NCBI RefSeq assembly: GCF_001224225.1
Contig: NZ_CUEE01000001.1
Coordinates: 434,001-498,000, forward strand
Reading direction: 5' to 3'
DNA from: Staphylococcus borealis
Lineage (GTDB): Bacteria; Bacillota; Bacilli; Staphylococcales; Staphylococcaceae
Length of the DNA: 64,000 nucleotides
This document shows positions 36,939-44,995 of this stretch, one piece after another (position 1 is the first letter of the stretch; each line of letters begins with the position of its first letter). A model generated the notes under the pieces. It did no database searches. It was not told the origin of the DNA and saw only the letters and a program-made list of their open reading frames with translations. Position numbers and translations under genes: made by a program.

Positions 36939-37862
36939 TTAATATTTGTAAGGATCGTTATCTTTTTTATCTTTCAATTTGTCCGCTTCTTCACGTACAA
37001 AATCTTGATCTTTATGATTGTGTTGTGATTGTTCAAAATCACTTACATCCTTATGCGCTTCATCTTGATATCTATCGCTACGAGAACTATATTGCGTATG
37101 GTTGTTATGTTCATCTCGGTCATGGTCCACATTATGTTCAGAATCATGACGCGTATTTACGTAACGATTGTTATCATCACTATGATTTAAATGTTGATGG
37201 CTACCATTGTGCACATCGTCATGAGATTGTTGCTGACGATCATGATGCACATCATCATTTGAATAGTGTTCTTTAATTGCGCTTTGTTCTTTTGCTTTAT
37301 CTTCTTCATCTAAGATAAAGGCATTATTTTCAGCGTTAACCGCTTTATCATCATGACGGTTATCATAGTCATGGTTACGGTTGTTGTTGTTGTAGTAACC
37401 ATTGTCATAAGTGTCTTTCTTCTTACCTTTTCTTACTAATAACATGATACCTGCTACAATCCAAAGAATAGCACTAATCCAGTTAGACATGATGGCAACT
37501 AGCGCTGCAATAATTAATAAGATACCTGCGATTTTAGGTTTCTTACTAATAAGAATACCACCGATGATTGCTAATACCAATGTAATCACGGCACCCCAAG
37601 TTAAGAAACTGAAGAAGCTACCTAAGGCATCGAAACCTTGGTTCATTTCATATGCAGAGAGTGTATTACCTTGATTTTGAGACTCTCTAACCATTTGATC
37701 TTTGAAACTATCATTGCTCATTAATGGTTTAAGAACTAAGAACATGATTGCAATTAATGCTTGTAATGCAACCCCTAACCAAGTAAGAATATGTTCTACT
37801 GTGCGTTTAATTTTGTTGTTTTGCGTTTGATGCGATGTATAATCGTTTGTTTGATTAGCCAT
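36939..37862 (-). CDS. DUF4064-like membrane protein with His/Asp-rich tail
   Basis: A 307-residue protein. The first 145 residues hold four membrane helices (including GVALQALIAIMFLVL, WGAVITLVLAIIGGILI and SAILWIVAGIMLLV) in the style of DUF4064/DUF308 proteins. The remaining 160 residues are very hydrophilic, dominated by His, Asp, Asn, Gln and Glu with repeats such as HDNRHDDK, DDVHHDRQQQSHDDVH and EHNVDHDRDEHNNH. The tail is probably disordered and could bind metal ions such as Zn or Ni (inference). Function unknown. It has a strong GGAGG site and its own terminator. The tail composition makes length variation between strains likely. Confidence 0.75.
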   Translation of the reverse strand: MANQTNDYTSHQTQNNKIKRTVEHILTWLGVALQALIAIMFLVLKPLMSNDSFKDQMVRESQNQGNTLSAYEMNQGFDALGSFFSFLTWGAVITLVLAIIGGILISKKPKIAGILLIIAALVAIMSNWISAILWIVAGIMLLVRKGKKKDTYDNGYYNNNNRNHDYDNRHDDKAVNAENNAFILDEEDKAKEQSAIKEHYSNDDVHHDRQQQSHDDVHNGSHQHLNHSDDNNRYVNTRHDSEHNVDHDRDEHNNHTQYSSRSDRYQDEAHKDVSDFEQSQHNHKDQDFVREEADKLKDKKDNDPYKY

Positions 37863-37952
37863 TTTTACGCCTCCTTTTCTTGTTCTATACCCTTGCGTGG
37901 ACTAGGTTACACTTATTTTCCAAAAAGTATAACAAATTTCTAACGCAAATAT

Positions 37953-39944
37953 TTAATGGTATCGATTAACAATCATGTAGTAAATGCGTGAGGTAATCCA
38001 ATACATTAAGGCGTAAATCACAACAATCGATATGATGACACCGACATAGCTGGTCACAAACACACCAATGCGGTTCACATTGAGAATGCCTAAAACATTA
38101 AATATAATCTTGGAGGCAAAGATCACATGCATCGTTGCCACAATAATCGGTAATGCAAATATCCAGATAATTTGTTTATTAATGGTAGCTTTAATACGCG
38201 CTTTTTCAATTCCCACTTGCTGCATAATTTGATAATTTTTACGATCCTCATAACCTTCTGCAACATTTTTATAATACATCATTAAGAATGTGCCTATGAA
38301 TAGAATGATAGACACTACCGTTCCAATAAAGATAAGCCCACCATTGATTTCATATAATGTGCCTGCCACTTCTCTTTTATCATCAATACTCACTTTATAG
38401 CGTTGCATTAGTTTATTTTTCACTTTATCAAAGTCAGATGTGTGCTTTGTCATGATATTAAAATGCATAAATGTGTTTTGAACTTTCTGCGTGCCATGAT
38501 GGTCGTTCTTATCAGCATTGACATAATAATTGGTTAATTGTTGGAATGTCTTATCATCTGGAGTAATAATGGTTAACGATCCTGGAACTGGATATGAATA
38601 ATTATGACCATTGATGTGTTTAACCTTGAAGCGATCACCCATCATTGTTGCCGTGCTTAATTTTTTAAAAGGTTGATTTAAACTTTCAAATCCTAATTCA
38701 CCATGTTTCAACTTAACCTTCTTCGTGTTTAGCTCATTATAATCGTGCTGTGTCATAATCACGAGATAGGCACTATTAATCGTCATATTATAATCTTTAT
38801 TATTACGATGTTTAAATAATCCTGGTTGTTTGTAATCCACCGCAATTAGTGAAACTGCATTCTTTTTAAAGAAATCAACTTTATCATGATCTTTAATATC
38901 ACGTTCCAAATGACGTACTTTCTCCTGAGTCTTCTTATTATTGTGAAGATTTCCATCTATTGAAACTCTATATTGATCCGACATAATAGAATCGACCTGA
39001 TCCGATATCCCTCGATAAGTTGAAATCGTCATACCCACAGTAACAATTAAAAATGTACATAACATCGTGATGCTTGCAAGTCCAATCGCATTTGAATTCA
39101 TCCTAGACTGCAATCCCGAAATGGTAAAAAAGTATTTGGGATTATAATACAATTTAGGGATTCGCTTTAACCAATCCAACAGTAAAATGCCCAACGACAA
39201 ATATAAACAGTACGTCCCAATCATAACCAACCCAATGGCACCGAACAAATTATATAGCGAGCGCAAAATCATTTGATTAGAAAGGGCAATATGATAACTG
39301 CTAAATAACGTAATGATGCCAATAACGAGCAAGCTATACAGCACAAATTGTGGTAGCTTTCTTTCAGACCTCTGACGTTGAGAAATTAATTTGATAGGAC
39401 TTTGGAACATGATTTTCACGTTATTAATGAAGAATAGCAATAACATCACTGCTGCTAGTAAGGCTAATGTAATAAGCATCGCATTCACATTAAACGGATA
39501 ATCCATGACTGACATGCCCGTTTGATGCATCAGTTTGTTCATCAGCATAAAGATTAACACACCAAAGAGATAGCCACCGATAATACTGATGAGTGCAATG
39601 AAGATAGATTGATATAACATTTCAATCAGCATAATCAATCGGAAATGTTTCTTCTCCATGCCCAGTATCATATTCATCGCAAGTTCTTGCTGACGACGTT
39701 TCATTATGAAGCGGTTCGCATATAAGATAAATACGAACCCCAAGACACTCATAAAGAAATTACCAATGCCAATAAATATCGGCAATAGCTGACTACGTTG
39801 TTGCACATATGTATTCATATTAAGTGACAGTAGAATAAATTCAGCTGCGAACATGATACCCAGTGCGAGTATGAAGGGCATAATGACATGTCGCTGCATC
39901 TTGAAATTCTGAGCAATCATCTTCCATAACAAGTGTATGGTCAT
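37953..39944 (-). CDS. braE: Bacitracin/nisin resistance ABC transporter, permease
   Basis: A 663-residue FtsX-type permease of the BceB/VraE/BraE class with ten predicted membrane helices and a large extracellular domain of about 200 residues between helices 7 and 8 (roughly 310-530). Such permeases sense and remove bacitracin, nisin and similar peptides in complex with lipid intermediates. It pairs with the ATPase upstream (one base between them) and the BraS/BraR two-component system. The start is ATG 39944 after GAGGGG; the upstream extension to 39962 would overlap the ATPase gene. The gene order braR-braS-braD-braE matches S. aureus, where it also lies near the sulfite reductase genes (from memory). 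Confidence 0.85.
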   Translation of the reverse strand: MTIHLLWKMIAQNFKMQRHVIMPFILALGIMFAAEFILLSLNMNTYVQQRSQLLPIFIGIGNFFMSVLGFVFILYANRFIMKRRQQELAMNMILGMEKKHFRLIMLIEMLYQSIFIALISIIGGYLFGVLIFMLMNKLMHQTGMSVMDYPFNVNAMLITLALLAAVMLLLFFINNVKIMFQSPIKLISQRQRSERKLPQFVLYSLLVIGIITLFSSYHIALSNQMILRSLYNLFGAIGLVMIGTYCLYLSLGILLLDWLKRIPKLYYNPKYFFTISGLQSRMNSNAIGLASITMLCTFLIVTVGMTISTYRGISDQVDSIMSDQYRVSIDGNLHNNKKTQEKVRHLERDIKDHDKVDFFKKNAVSLIAVDYKQPGLFKHRNNKDYNMTINSAYLVIMTQHDYNELNTKKVKLKHGELGFESLNQPFKKLSTATMMGDRFKVKHINGHNYSYPVPGSLTIITPDDKTFQQLTNYYVNADKNDHHGTQKVQNTFMHFNIMTKHTSDFDKVKNKLMQRYKVSIDDKREVAGTLYEINGGLIFIGTVVSIILFIGTFLMMYYKNVAEGYEDRKNYQIMQQVGIEKARIKATINKQIIWIFALPIIVATMHVIFASKIIFNVLGILNVNRIGVFVTSYVGVIISIVVIYALMYWITSRIYYMIVNRYH

Positions 39945-39945
39945 A

Positions 39946-40695
39946 TTAGTCCCCTCTTTCATTTAGAATGGCCAAACTATCGGCGATACGTTTCTGAAAT
40001 GCTTGTTGCGATTCCTCTCCTCGATAGATTTCATGATACAAACGCCCATCTTTAATAAACAATACGCGTTGCGCATAAGCGGCATCAATCGTTGAATGGG
40101 TGACCATGAGTATCGTTTGTGCATGATCATTAATATCTCGAAACAACGTCATAATTTGTTTAGATGTCTTTGAATCGAGCGCACCCGTTGGCTCATCTGC
40201 AAGTAATAAATCCGGTTCATTGATTAAGGCACGACCAATCGCAATACGTTGTTGTTCACCACCCGAAATTTGATACGGATATTTATTAAGCAATGTCTCA
40301 ACACCTAGCTTAGCGCTCAACGATTTAATCCGTTCCGCCATCACTTTATGCGAACGATTCGCAAGAACGAGGGGCATTAACATATTATCTTGATTGGTCA
40401 TCGTTGGCAGCACGTTGAAATCTTGAAAGACGAAACCAAGGTTATCACGACGGAAATGTGCAATTTGTTTATTACGTAACTTGCGAATATCTTGATGATT
40501 AATTGTGATCTGACCCTCAGACACTTTATCAAACGTGGCAATTAAGTTTAGTAACGTAGATTTACCTGAACCCGATTCACCCATAATCGCTACAAACTCA
40601 CCCTTATTAACGGTGAACGAAATACCATTCAGCGCTGTCGTCGCATTCAGTCCTCTACCAAACGTTTTCTTTACATTCTTAACGTCTAATAACAT
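39946..40695 (-). CDS. braD: Bacitracin/nisin resistance ABC transporter, ATPase
   Basis: A 249-residue ABC ATPase of the MacB/BceA class. Walker [10 protein letters not shown] is at about 38-46, the signature [13 protein letters not shown] near 143, Walker [13 protein letters not shown] near 162, and the H-loop TH in MVTHS. It energises BraE. It is transcribed from the region between braS and braD, which holds a large inverted repeat in the leader (40731-40783) and the braS terminator, so braDE is a separate unit from braRS. Confidence 0.88.
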   Translation of the reverse strand: MLLDVKNVKKTFGRGLNATTALNGISFTVNKGEFVAIMGESGSGKSTLLNLIATFDKVSEGQITINHQDIRKLRNKQIAHFRRDNLGFVFQDFNVLPTMTNQDNMLMPLVLANRSHKVMAERIKSLSAKLGVETLLNKYPYQISGGEQQRIAIGRALINEPDLLLADEPTGALDSKTSKQIMTLFRDINDHAQTILMVTHSTIDAAYAQRVLFIKDGRLYHEIYRGEESQQAFQKRIADSLAILNERGD

Positions 40696-40730
40696 CGTCT
40701 TACCCTCACTTTCTTAAAAGTTCTGTTATC

Positions 40731-40783
40731 TAAAGTAGTCTTATTCAAGATGGCATCCTATGCTTTGTGCTAAGACTACTTCA
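40731..40783 (-). promoter_or_regulatory. Inverted repeat in the braDE leader
   Basis: TAAAGTAGTCTTA (40731-40743) and TAAGACTACTTCA (40771-40783) are complementary over about 11-12 bases and lie 36-88 bases upstream of the braD start. It may be the BraR operator, since BceR-type regulators bind inverted repeats, or a structured 5' leader. The 27-base loop is unusual for a terminator and no T run follows. Confidence 0.5.
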
Positions 40784-40822
40784 AGTGCTTTATTGTTATC
40801 TCTATCATAAAACAAAAAAAGA

Positions 40823-40858
40823 CCAACAACATTGATAATTTCTTACAAATGTTGTTGG
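40823..40858 (-). terminator. Terminator of braRS
   Basis: CCAACAACATT (40823-40833) pairs with AATGTTGTTGG (40848-40858), followed by seven T residues on the minus strand. Confidence 0.88.
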
Positions 40859-40879
40859 CTAGCTTACAATATTGAAAGT

Positions 40880-41779
40880 TTAATTATTTTTCGGGAAATA
40901 AATACTAAATGCGGTACCTTGATTAAGTTCAGACTGAACATCTACGTGATGATGTAAATGTCGCGCTATATGTTTAACGATAAACAAGCCGATACCAGAT
41001 GATTTGTCATTCAACCGACCGTTATAACCTGAATAGCCCTTATCAAAGATCTTCGGTAAGTCCGCTCGACTAATGCCGATACCATTATCACGAATGGTTA
41101 AGACGCGTTGTTGTTGATCAAACGTAATCCAAATATCCTTACCTCGCGCATACTTCAACGCATTATTTAATAGTTGTTCAATCATGATTGAACACCATTG
41201 TGCATCTGTGAGCACCTCATCTTCGCACCGCTCATAATGAATCTTAGTCTTCTGGTCAATAAATTGAATCGAATATTTCATAATTAATGGCCGCACTAAA
41301 TCATTAATGGATACCTTTGAAAAGGACATGTCCGTTTCCTGGTTCATTAGTTTCAAATAACTTAAGGCTAAGCTTGTATAATTATCAATTTGAATAATTT
41401 CTTGGCGTACACGATTGACGACATTCTCTTCGTTACGTTCTAATAATAATTTAGATGCTGTAATAGGCGTCTTCATCTGATGCACCCAAGTTAAGAAGTA
41501 GTTCTCCACACTCTCTTGATACGCAGTTTGATTACTTTTAACGTGTTGCAGTTCATATTCAAGCTCATGAATCAAATCTTCCTTCTTAACTTCCGCTTTA
41601 AAGCCACTTAACTGTACTAACCAGTAGATAACCATGATAAACAGTATAATTCCTGCACCCAATACATAGGCACTCAGTGACAAATTAAAGAGAAAGAAGA
41701 TAAGTAAAAACAACAGTAGAAACATCACGACAATAATGATTTCATTTAAAATCGATTTCAAAAATGCTTTCACCATCAT
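40880..41779 (-). CDS. braS: Intramembrane-sensing histidine kinase
   Basis: A 299-residue BceS-type kinase: two closely spaced N-terminal membrane helices (about 9-31 and 35-57) with almost no extracellular loop, so it cannot sense peptide directly and relies on the BraDE transporter. The phosphoacceptor His is in WVHQMKTPI, the N box in QLLNNALKYA, and the ATP-lid motifs are IRDNGIGIS and SGIGLFIVK. The start overlaps the braR stop codon by one base; AAGGTG precedes it. Confidence 0.87.
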   Translation of the reverse strand: MMVKAFLKSILNEIIIVVMFLLLFLLIFFLFNLSLSAYVLGAGIILFIMVIYWLVQLSGFKAEVKKEDLIHELEYELQHVKSNQTAYQESVENYFLTWVHQMKTPITASKLLLERNEENVVNRVRQEIIQIDNYTSLALSYLKLMNQETDMSFSKVSINDLVRPLIMKYSIQFIDQKTKIHYERCEDEVLTDAQWCSIMIEQLLNNALKYARGKDIWITFDQQQRVLTIRDNGIGISRADLPKIFDKGYSGYNGRLNDKSSGIGLFIVKHIARHLHHHVDVQSELNQGTAFSIYFPKNN

Positions 41780-42447
41780 TACGACACCTTATATCCAACA
41801 TTCTTCTTCGTTTCAATTAAATCTACAATACCGATTGATTGTAATTTCTTACGCAAACGCGTCATATTTACTGCTAACGTATTGTCATCGATAAAATTCT
41901 CAGATTCCCAACACTTTTCAATTAGAGCTGTACGACTGACATACTTACCTTCATTACGAAACAGCATATTCAAAATTTGTAATTCGGTAAAGGATAATTG
42001 AACGGATTCATCATTGTGGTAAAGCGTTGCTTCGTCTACAACCAGCTTGCAATCTTTGACCGTAACTTCATTATTAGAGACTGCTAAATCATACGTTCTA
42101 CGCAGTAATGCTTGAATCTTAGTCACAGTCAACGATAGATTAAATGGTTTCTCGATAAAATCATCGCCGCCCATTTGGATTGCCATAATTTGATCCATAT
42201 TATCCGTTCTTGAACTAATAAACATGATTGGCACATTAGATGTCTTACGAATTTCTTGACACCAATGATAACCATTATATGTTGGTAAATTGATATCGAG
42301 CAACACAAGTTGTGGTTGATGTGTTTGAAACTCGTCAAGAACATTATCAAATTGTTTGGCCACAATGACATCGTAATGCCACTGCGCTAACGCTTGCTCT
42401 AAACTTTCCGCAATGACAAAGTCATCTTCCACGATTAATACTTTCAT
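41779..42447 (-). CDS. braR: OmpR-family response regulator
   Basis: A 222-residue response regulator. The receiver domain has acidic pocket residues in VEDD, phosphoacceptor Asp in LVLLDINLP and Lys in IEKPF; the C-terminal winged helix ends LIETKKNVGYKVS. It is expected to switch on braDE, and possibly vraDE elsewhere, in response to bacitracin, nisin or related agents. The start is ATG 42447 with AAAGGTG six bases upstream; an in-frame GTG at 42456 is less well placed. Confidence 0.88.
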   Translation of the reverse strand: MKVLIVEDDFVIAESLEQALAQWHYDVIVAKQFDNVLDEFQTHQPQLVLLDINLPTYNGYHWCQEIRKTSNVPIMFISSRTDNMDQIMAIQMGGDDFIEKPFNLSLTVTKIQALLRRTYDLAVSNNEVTVKDCKLVVDEATLYHNDESVQLSFTELQILNMLFRNEGKYVSRTALIEKCWESENFIDDNTLAVNMTRLRKKLQSIGIVDLIETKKNVGYKVS

Positions 42448-42476
42448 ATTGCTCACCTTTCATTACACGTTTAATT

Positions 42477-42641
42477 TTATGATTTATCATTATCATCATA
42501 GTCAGGATTTGAAATTTTGTTCTTTTCCTTTTCTAATTCTGCATCTTTATGTTCAGTTCGTTTTTTACGCTTACGTTCTTCCATTATTGATAATGCGATA
42601 AATCCAATGATAAGTAGTGGTGATAACATAATTAATATCAT
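42477..42641 (-). CDS. 54-residue single-pass membrane protein upstream of braR
   Basis: This short frame begins MILIMLSPLLIIGFIALSIM, one membrane helix of about 19 residues, then runs into a strongly basic and then acidic tail (EERKRKKRTEHKD, ending SNPDYDDNDKS). GAGGTG lies eight bases before the ATG at 42641. The gene ends only 29 bases before braR in the same direction, so it is probably the first gene of the braRS transcript. A role as a small accessory of the sensor or transporter is possible; no family is recognised. Confidence 0.65.
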   Translation of the reverse strand: MILIMLSPLLIIGFIALSIMEERKRKKRTEHKDAELEKEKNKISNPDYDDNDKS

Positions 42642-42731
42642 CGATTGAACACCTCTATTTCTTATAGTCGATAGCTACATCGTCTTCGTCTTCATTTTAC
42701 AACTTTACTTATAAAATGAACATCATAAAAC

Positions 42732-42774
42732 AGAAGCGATACCAAAATCATAACGATTTCAACGTACCGCTTCT
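42732..42774 (-). terminator. Terminator of the SAM-riboswitch-controlled gene
   Basis: AGAAGCGATAC (42732-42742) pairs with GTACCGCTTCT (42764-42774) with one wobble on the minus strand, followed by GTTTTAT. Confidence 0.75.
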
Positions 42775-42817
42775 TATATTATAACGTCTAATCATTTATG
42801 CCGATGAAGATCCATTA

Positions 42818-42988
42818 TTACTTTTTATTTAAGATGTACGTTCTAATATCCTCAATAGAAACACTATCGTATATTTGCTTTTTAGTTTCTCCTATCTTAG
42901 CCACTTTCATCATACTTCCACCATAACGCTTTGGTGAATACTGTTTCCAATAATCTAATTGTTCAAATAGTTCTTGCAATGTTGCCAT
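42818..42988 (-). CDS. 56-residue protein under SAM-I riboswitch control
   Basis: A small soluble protein, MATLQELFEQLDYWKQ at its N-terminus and ending IRTYILNKK, with 10 of 56 residues lysine. There is no membrane segment, cysteine pair or recognisable domain. The start is ATG 42988, preceded by AAAAGGTGG. A longer in-frame extension to 43060 runs into the riboswitch terminator and is rejected. It is the only gene between the SAM-I attenuator and a terminator, so it is the sole target of methionine/SAM control here. Such a small target is unusual: SAM-I elements normally precede methionine or cysteine synthesis and transport genes. It may be a small regulator, or a remnant of a larger unit. 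Confidence 0.72.
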   Translation of the reverse strand: MATLQELFEQLDYWKQYSPKRYGGSMMKVAKIGETKKQIYDSVSIEDIRTYILNKK

Positions 42989-43013
42989 ATGTTTTACCAC
43001 CTTTTTATAAATT

Positions 43014-43051
43014 TGGGTAAATAAAATAGCCCTCCTTAAATAAGAAGCGCT
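43014..43051 (-). terminator. Expression-platform terminator of the SAM-I riboswitch
   Basis: On the minus strand AGCGCTTCTT and AAGGAGGGCT form a 10-position stem (one mismatch) with an ATTT loop, followed by ATTTTATTT. The 5' arm (CTTCTTAT) can instead pair with ATAAGAAG from the 3' side of the aptamer P1, giving an antiterminator when SAM is absent. Confidence 0.78.
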
Positions 43052-43062
43052 CACGGACATCT

Positions 43063-43161
43063 TCTTATCTGTCAGGAATCCCTGTTGGATTTAGCACCTC
43101 ACGTCAAACGCAGTTGCTGGAGCTTCATAGGGCCAATTCCCTCCACTCACTCTTAATAAGA
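43063..43161 (-). ncRNA. SAM-I (S-box) riboswitch
   Basis: Read on the minus strand the conserved S-box sequence is clear: P1 TCTTATT, then AAGAGTGAGTGGAGGGAA, TGGCCCTATGAAGCTC, CAGCAACTGCG, GAGGTGCTAAATCC, and closing P1 GATAAGA. A terminator/antiterminator pair follows. SAM binding should stop transcription before the 56-residue gene at 42818. Confidence 0.93.
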
Positions 43162-43182
43162 CAAACTATTTTATTTATACGT

Positions 43183-43210
43183 ATTATAGCTTATTAATGA
43201 ACAATGTAAA
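43183..43210 (-). promoter_or_regulatory. Promoter of the SAM-I riboswitch transcript
   Basis: On the minus strand TTTACA (43205-43210) and a perfect TATAAT (43183-43188) are separated by 16 bases, about 22 bases upstream of the aptamer. Confidence 0.72.
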
Positions 43211-43387
43211 AGTATAAAGCTTGCAATATTTGATAAAACTAAATATAAAATAAATTCTATACATTAATAATTGTTTACAATTACTTAACTTAAAAATAAC
43301 TTTATACTAACTGAAAATCAAATAAAATTTCTTAATATAAAGAGTGTAACAACTAAACACTATACATATTAGGGGGCTTTTTTTAAA

Positions 43388-44857
43388 ATGAGTTTCATCA
43401 ACAAATTTGGTAAGACAACGCTAGCGAGTTCAATCTTAGCTGCATCCGTGTTAGGGACGACACACGTATCATTTGCATCAGGTTCTGGCGAAGGTAATCA
43501 AGGCCAACAAGGACAAGATGAAGATTACATGGCAATAGGTAATACGAAGAATCCTAAAAACGTTATCTTCATGGTCGGCGATGGTATGGGTAAATCACAC
43601 ACTTCTGCATACCGTCACTTTGCAGATAATCCTGATACTAAAGAAGTTGAAAAAACATCATTCGACAAATACTTAATAGGTGCACACCAAACACATAACG
43701 ATGATGAAAAAGAAAACATCACAGACTCAGCAGCTGCCGGTACAGCATTAAGCACTGGACATAAATCGTATAACGGTGCAATCGGTGTAGACACAAACAA
43801 AAACAAATTAAAAACCGTGTTAGAACAAGCTAAAGAAAACGGCAAAGCAACTGGCTTAGTGTCAACAGCTGAAATTACTGACGCAACACCTGCCGTTTAT
43901 GCTGCGCACGTTGACGACCGCGGTAAGAAAGATGAAATCGCACAACAATTCTATAATGATAAAATTAATGGTCAACATAAAGTAGACGTCTTATTAGGTG
44001 GTGGCGCTAAATACTTCGGTAAAGACAATGGTAACCTAACAGATAAATTCCAAAAAGACGGTTATGATTACGTTACAAACAAAGATGAACTTGCAAATTC
44101 ACAAAGTGATCAAGTCTTAGGTTTATTCTCTGAAAAAGATATGCCATTACAAATTGACGCATCAGCTGATGAACCAAAATTAGCTGATATGCAAGACGCA
44201 GCATTAGACAAATTAGAGAAAAATGAAAATGGATTCTTCTTAATGGTTGAAGGTGCATCAATCGATAAAGCCGCACATCCAAACGATATCACAGGCGTTA
44301 TGTCTGAAATGTCTAGCTTCGATCAATCATTCCAAAAAGCAATGGAATACGCTGAAAACCATAAAGATACATTAGTCGTTGCAACAGCCGACCATGCTAC
44401 TGGTGGTTTATCAATGGGCTCAGGCGATGAATATGTATGGAAACCTGAAGCCATTCGTAATATGAAACATTCTGGTTCATACATGACAAAGCAAATTGTA
44501 GACGGTAAAGATCCTGAAAAAGTAATCAACGAAGGCTATGGCATTGAATTCCCTTCTAAACAAATGGATAAAGTGAAAGATGCGACTAAAGCACTTAAAG
44601 ACGCACAAGACAAAGCGAAAAGCGACGACGATGAAAACGTAGCAAAAGCAACAACGACATTACAAGATGCGATTCAAAAACCAATCAACGAAGCATCACA
44701 TACAGGTTGGACAACTTACGGTCATACCGGTGAAGATGTAGACATTTATGCACAAGGCCCAGGTTCAGAAAAATTCCGTGGCAATATCGATAATACAGAT
44801 AACGCTAAAAACATCTTTGATTTCTTTAGCGGTGATGTCACTTCAAATCAAAATTAA
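43388..44857 (+). CDS. phoB: Secreted alkaline phosphatase
   Basis: A 489-residue PhoA-type metallophosphatase with an N-terminal signal peptide (cleaved around THVSFA-SG, residue 30). Metal ligand Asp65 is in VGDGMG, nucleophile Ser114 in TDSAAAGTA, and further zinc-ligand motifs are ADHATGG and the C-terminal SHTGWTTYGHTGEDV. It releases phosphate from organic esters outside the cell and is typically induced by PhoPR during phosphate starvation. A Lys/Asp/Ala-rich insert (about 395-425) looks like a flexible coiled loop. The GGGGGC ribosome site lies about 11 bases upstream, rather far. The gene is monocistronic and opposite in strand to both neighbours. Confidence 0.92.
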   Translation: MSFINKFGKTTLASSILAASVLGTTHVSFASGSGEGNQGQQGQDEDYMAIGNTKNPKNVIFMVGDGMGKSHTSAYRHFADNPDTKEVEKTSFDKYLIGAHQTHNDDEKENITDSAAAGTALSTGHKSYNGAIGVDTNKNKLKTVLEQAKENGKATGLVSTAEITDATPAVYAAHVDDRGKKDEIAQQFYNDKINGQHKVDVLLGGGAKYFGKDNGNLTDKFQKDGYDYVTNKDELANSQSDQVLGLFSEKDMPLQIDASADEPKLADMQDAALDKLEKNENGFFLMVEGASIDKAAHPNDITGVMSEMSSFDQSFQKAMEYAENHKDTLVVATADHATGGLSMGSGDEYVWKPEAIRNMKHSGSYMTKQIVDGKDPEKVINEGYGIEFPSKQMDKVKDATKALKDAQDKAKSDDDENVAKATTTLQDAIQKPINEASHTGWTTYGHTGEDVDIYAQGPGSEKFRGNIDNTDNAKNIFDFFSGDVTSNQN

Positions 44858-44869
44858 TAAAAAATAAAC

Positions 44870-44940
44870 ATGATCACTTAGTTTAAAGTAGTTATTTGTC
44901 TTTTGTATGATATGTATTTGAAAATATATGAAGTGATCAT
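44870..44940. repeat. Inverted repeat downstream of the phosphatase gene
   Basis: ATGATCACTT (44870-44879) and AAGTGATCAT (44931-44940) are exact complements separated by 51 bases. They may close a structured 3' end; the next hairpin at 44951 is the stronger terminator. Confidence 0.5.
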
Positions 44941-44950
44941 AGTGATTAAA

Positions 44951-44992
44951 AAAGCACTTTGTCAATGATTAAAGTCATCGACAAAGTGCTTT
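44951..44992. terminator. Bidirectional terminator between phosphatase and capsule locus
   Basis: AAAGCACTTTGTC (44951-44963) and its exact complement (44980-44992) form a 13-bp stem with flanking A and T runs. It ends the capsule operon on the minus strand. Confidence 0.9.
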
Positions 44993-44995
44993 CAT

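Noticed and set aside
38377..38960. The large hydrophilic part of the transporter permease as a separate inserted gene
   Set aside because: It is the extracellular sensor domain expected in BceB/BraE-type permeases, continuous in frame.
43020..43165. A T-box leader in front of the 56-residue gene
   Set aside because: The sequence fits the SAM-I aptamer at every conserved block and lacks the T-box core.
44870..44940. The ATGATCACTT repeat as a mobile-element end or attachment site
   Set aside because: Only one inverted pair is present, with no target duplication or recombinase nearby; a structured transcript end is simpler.
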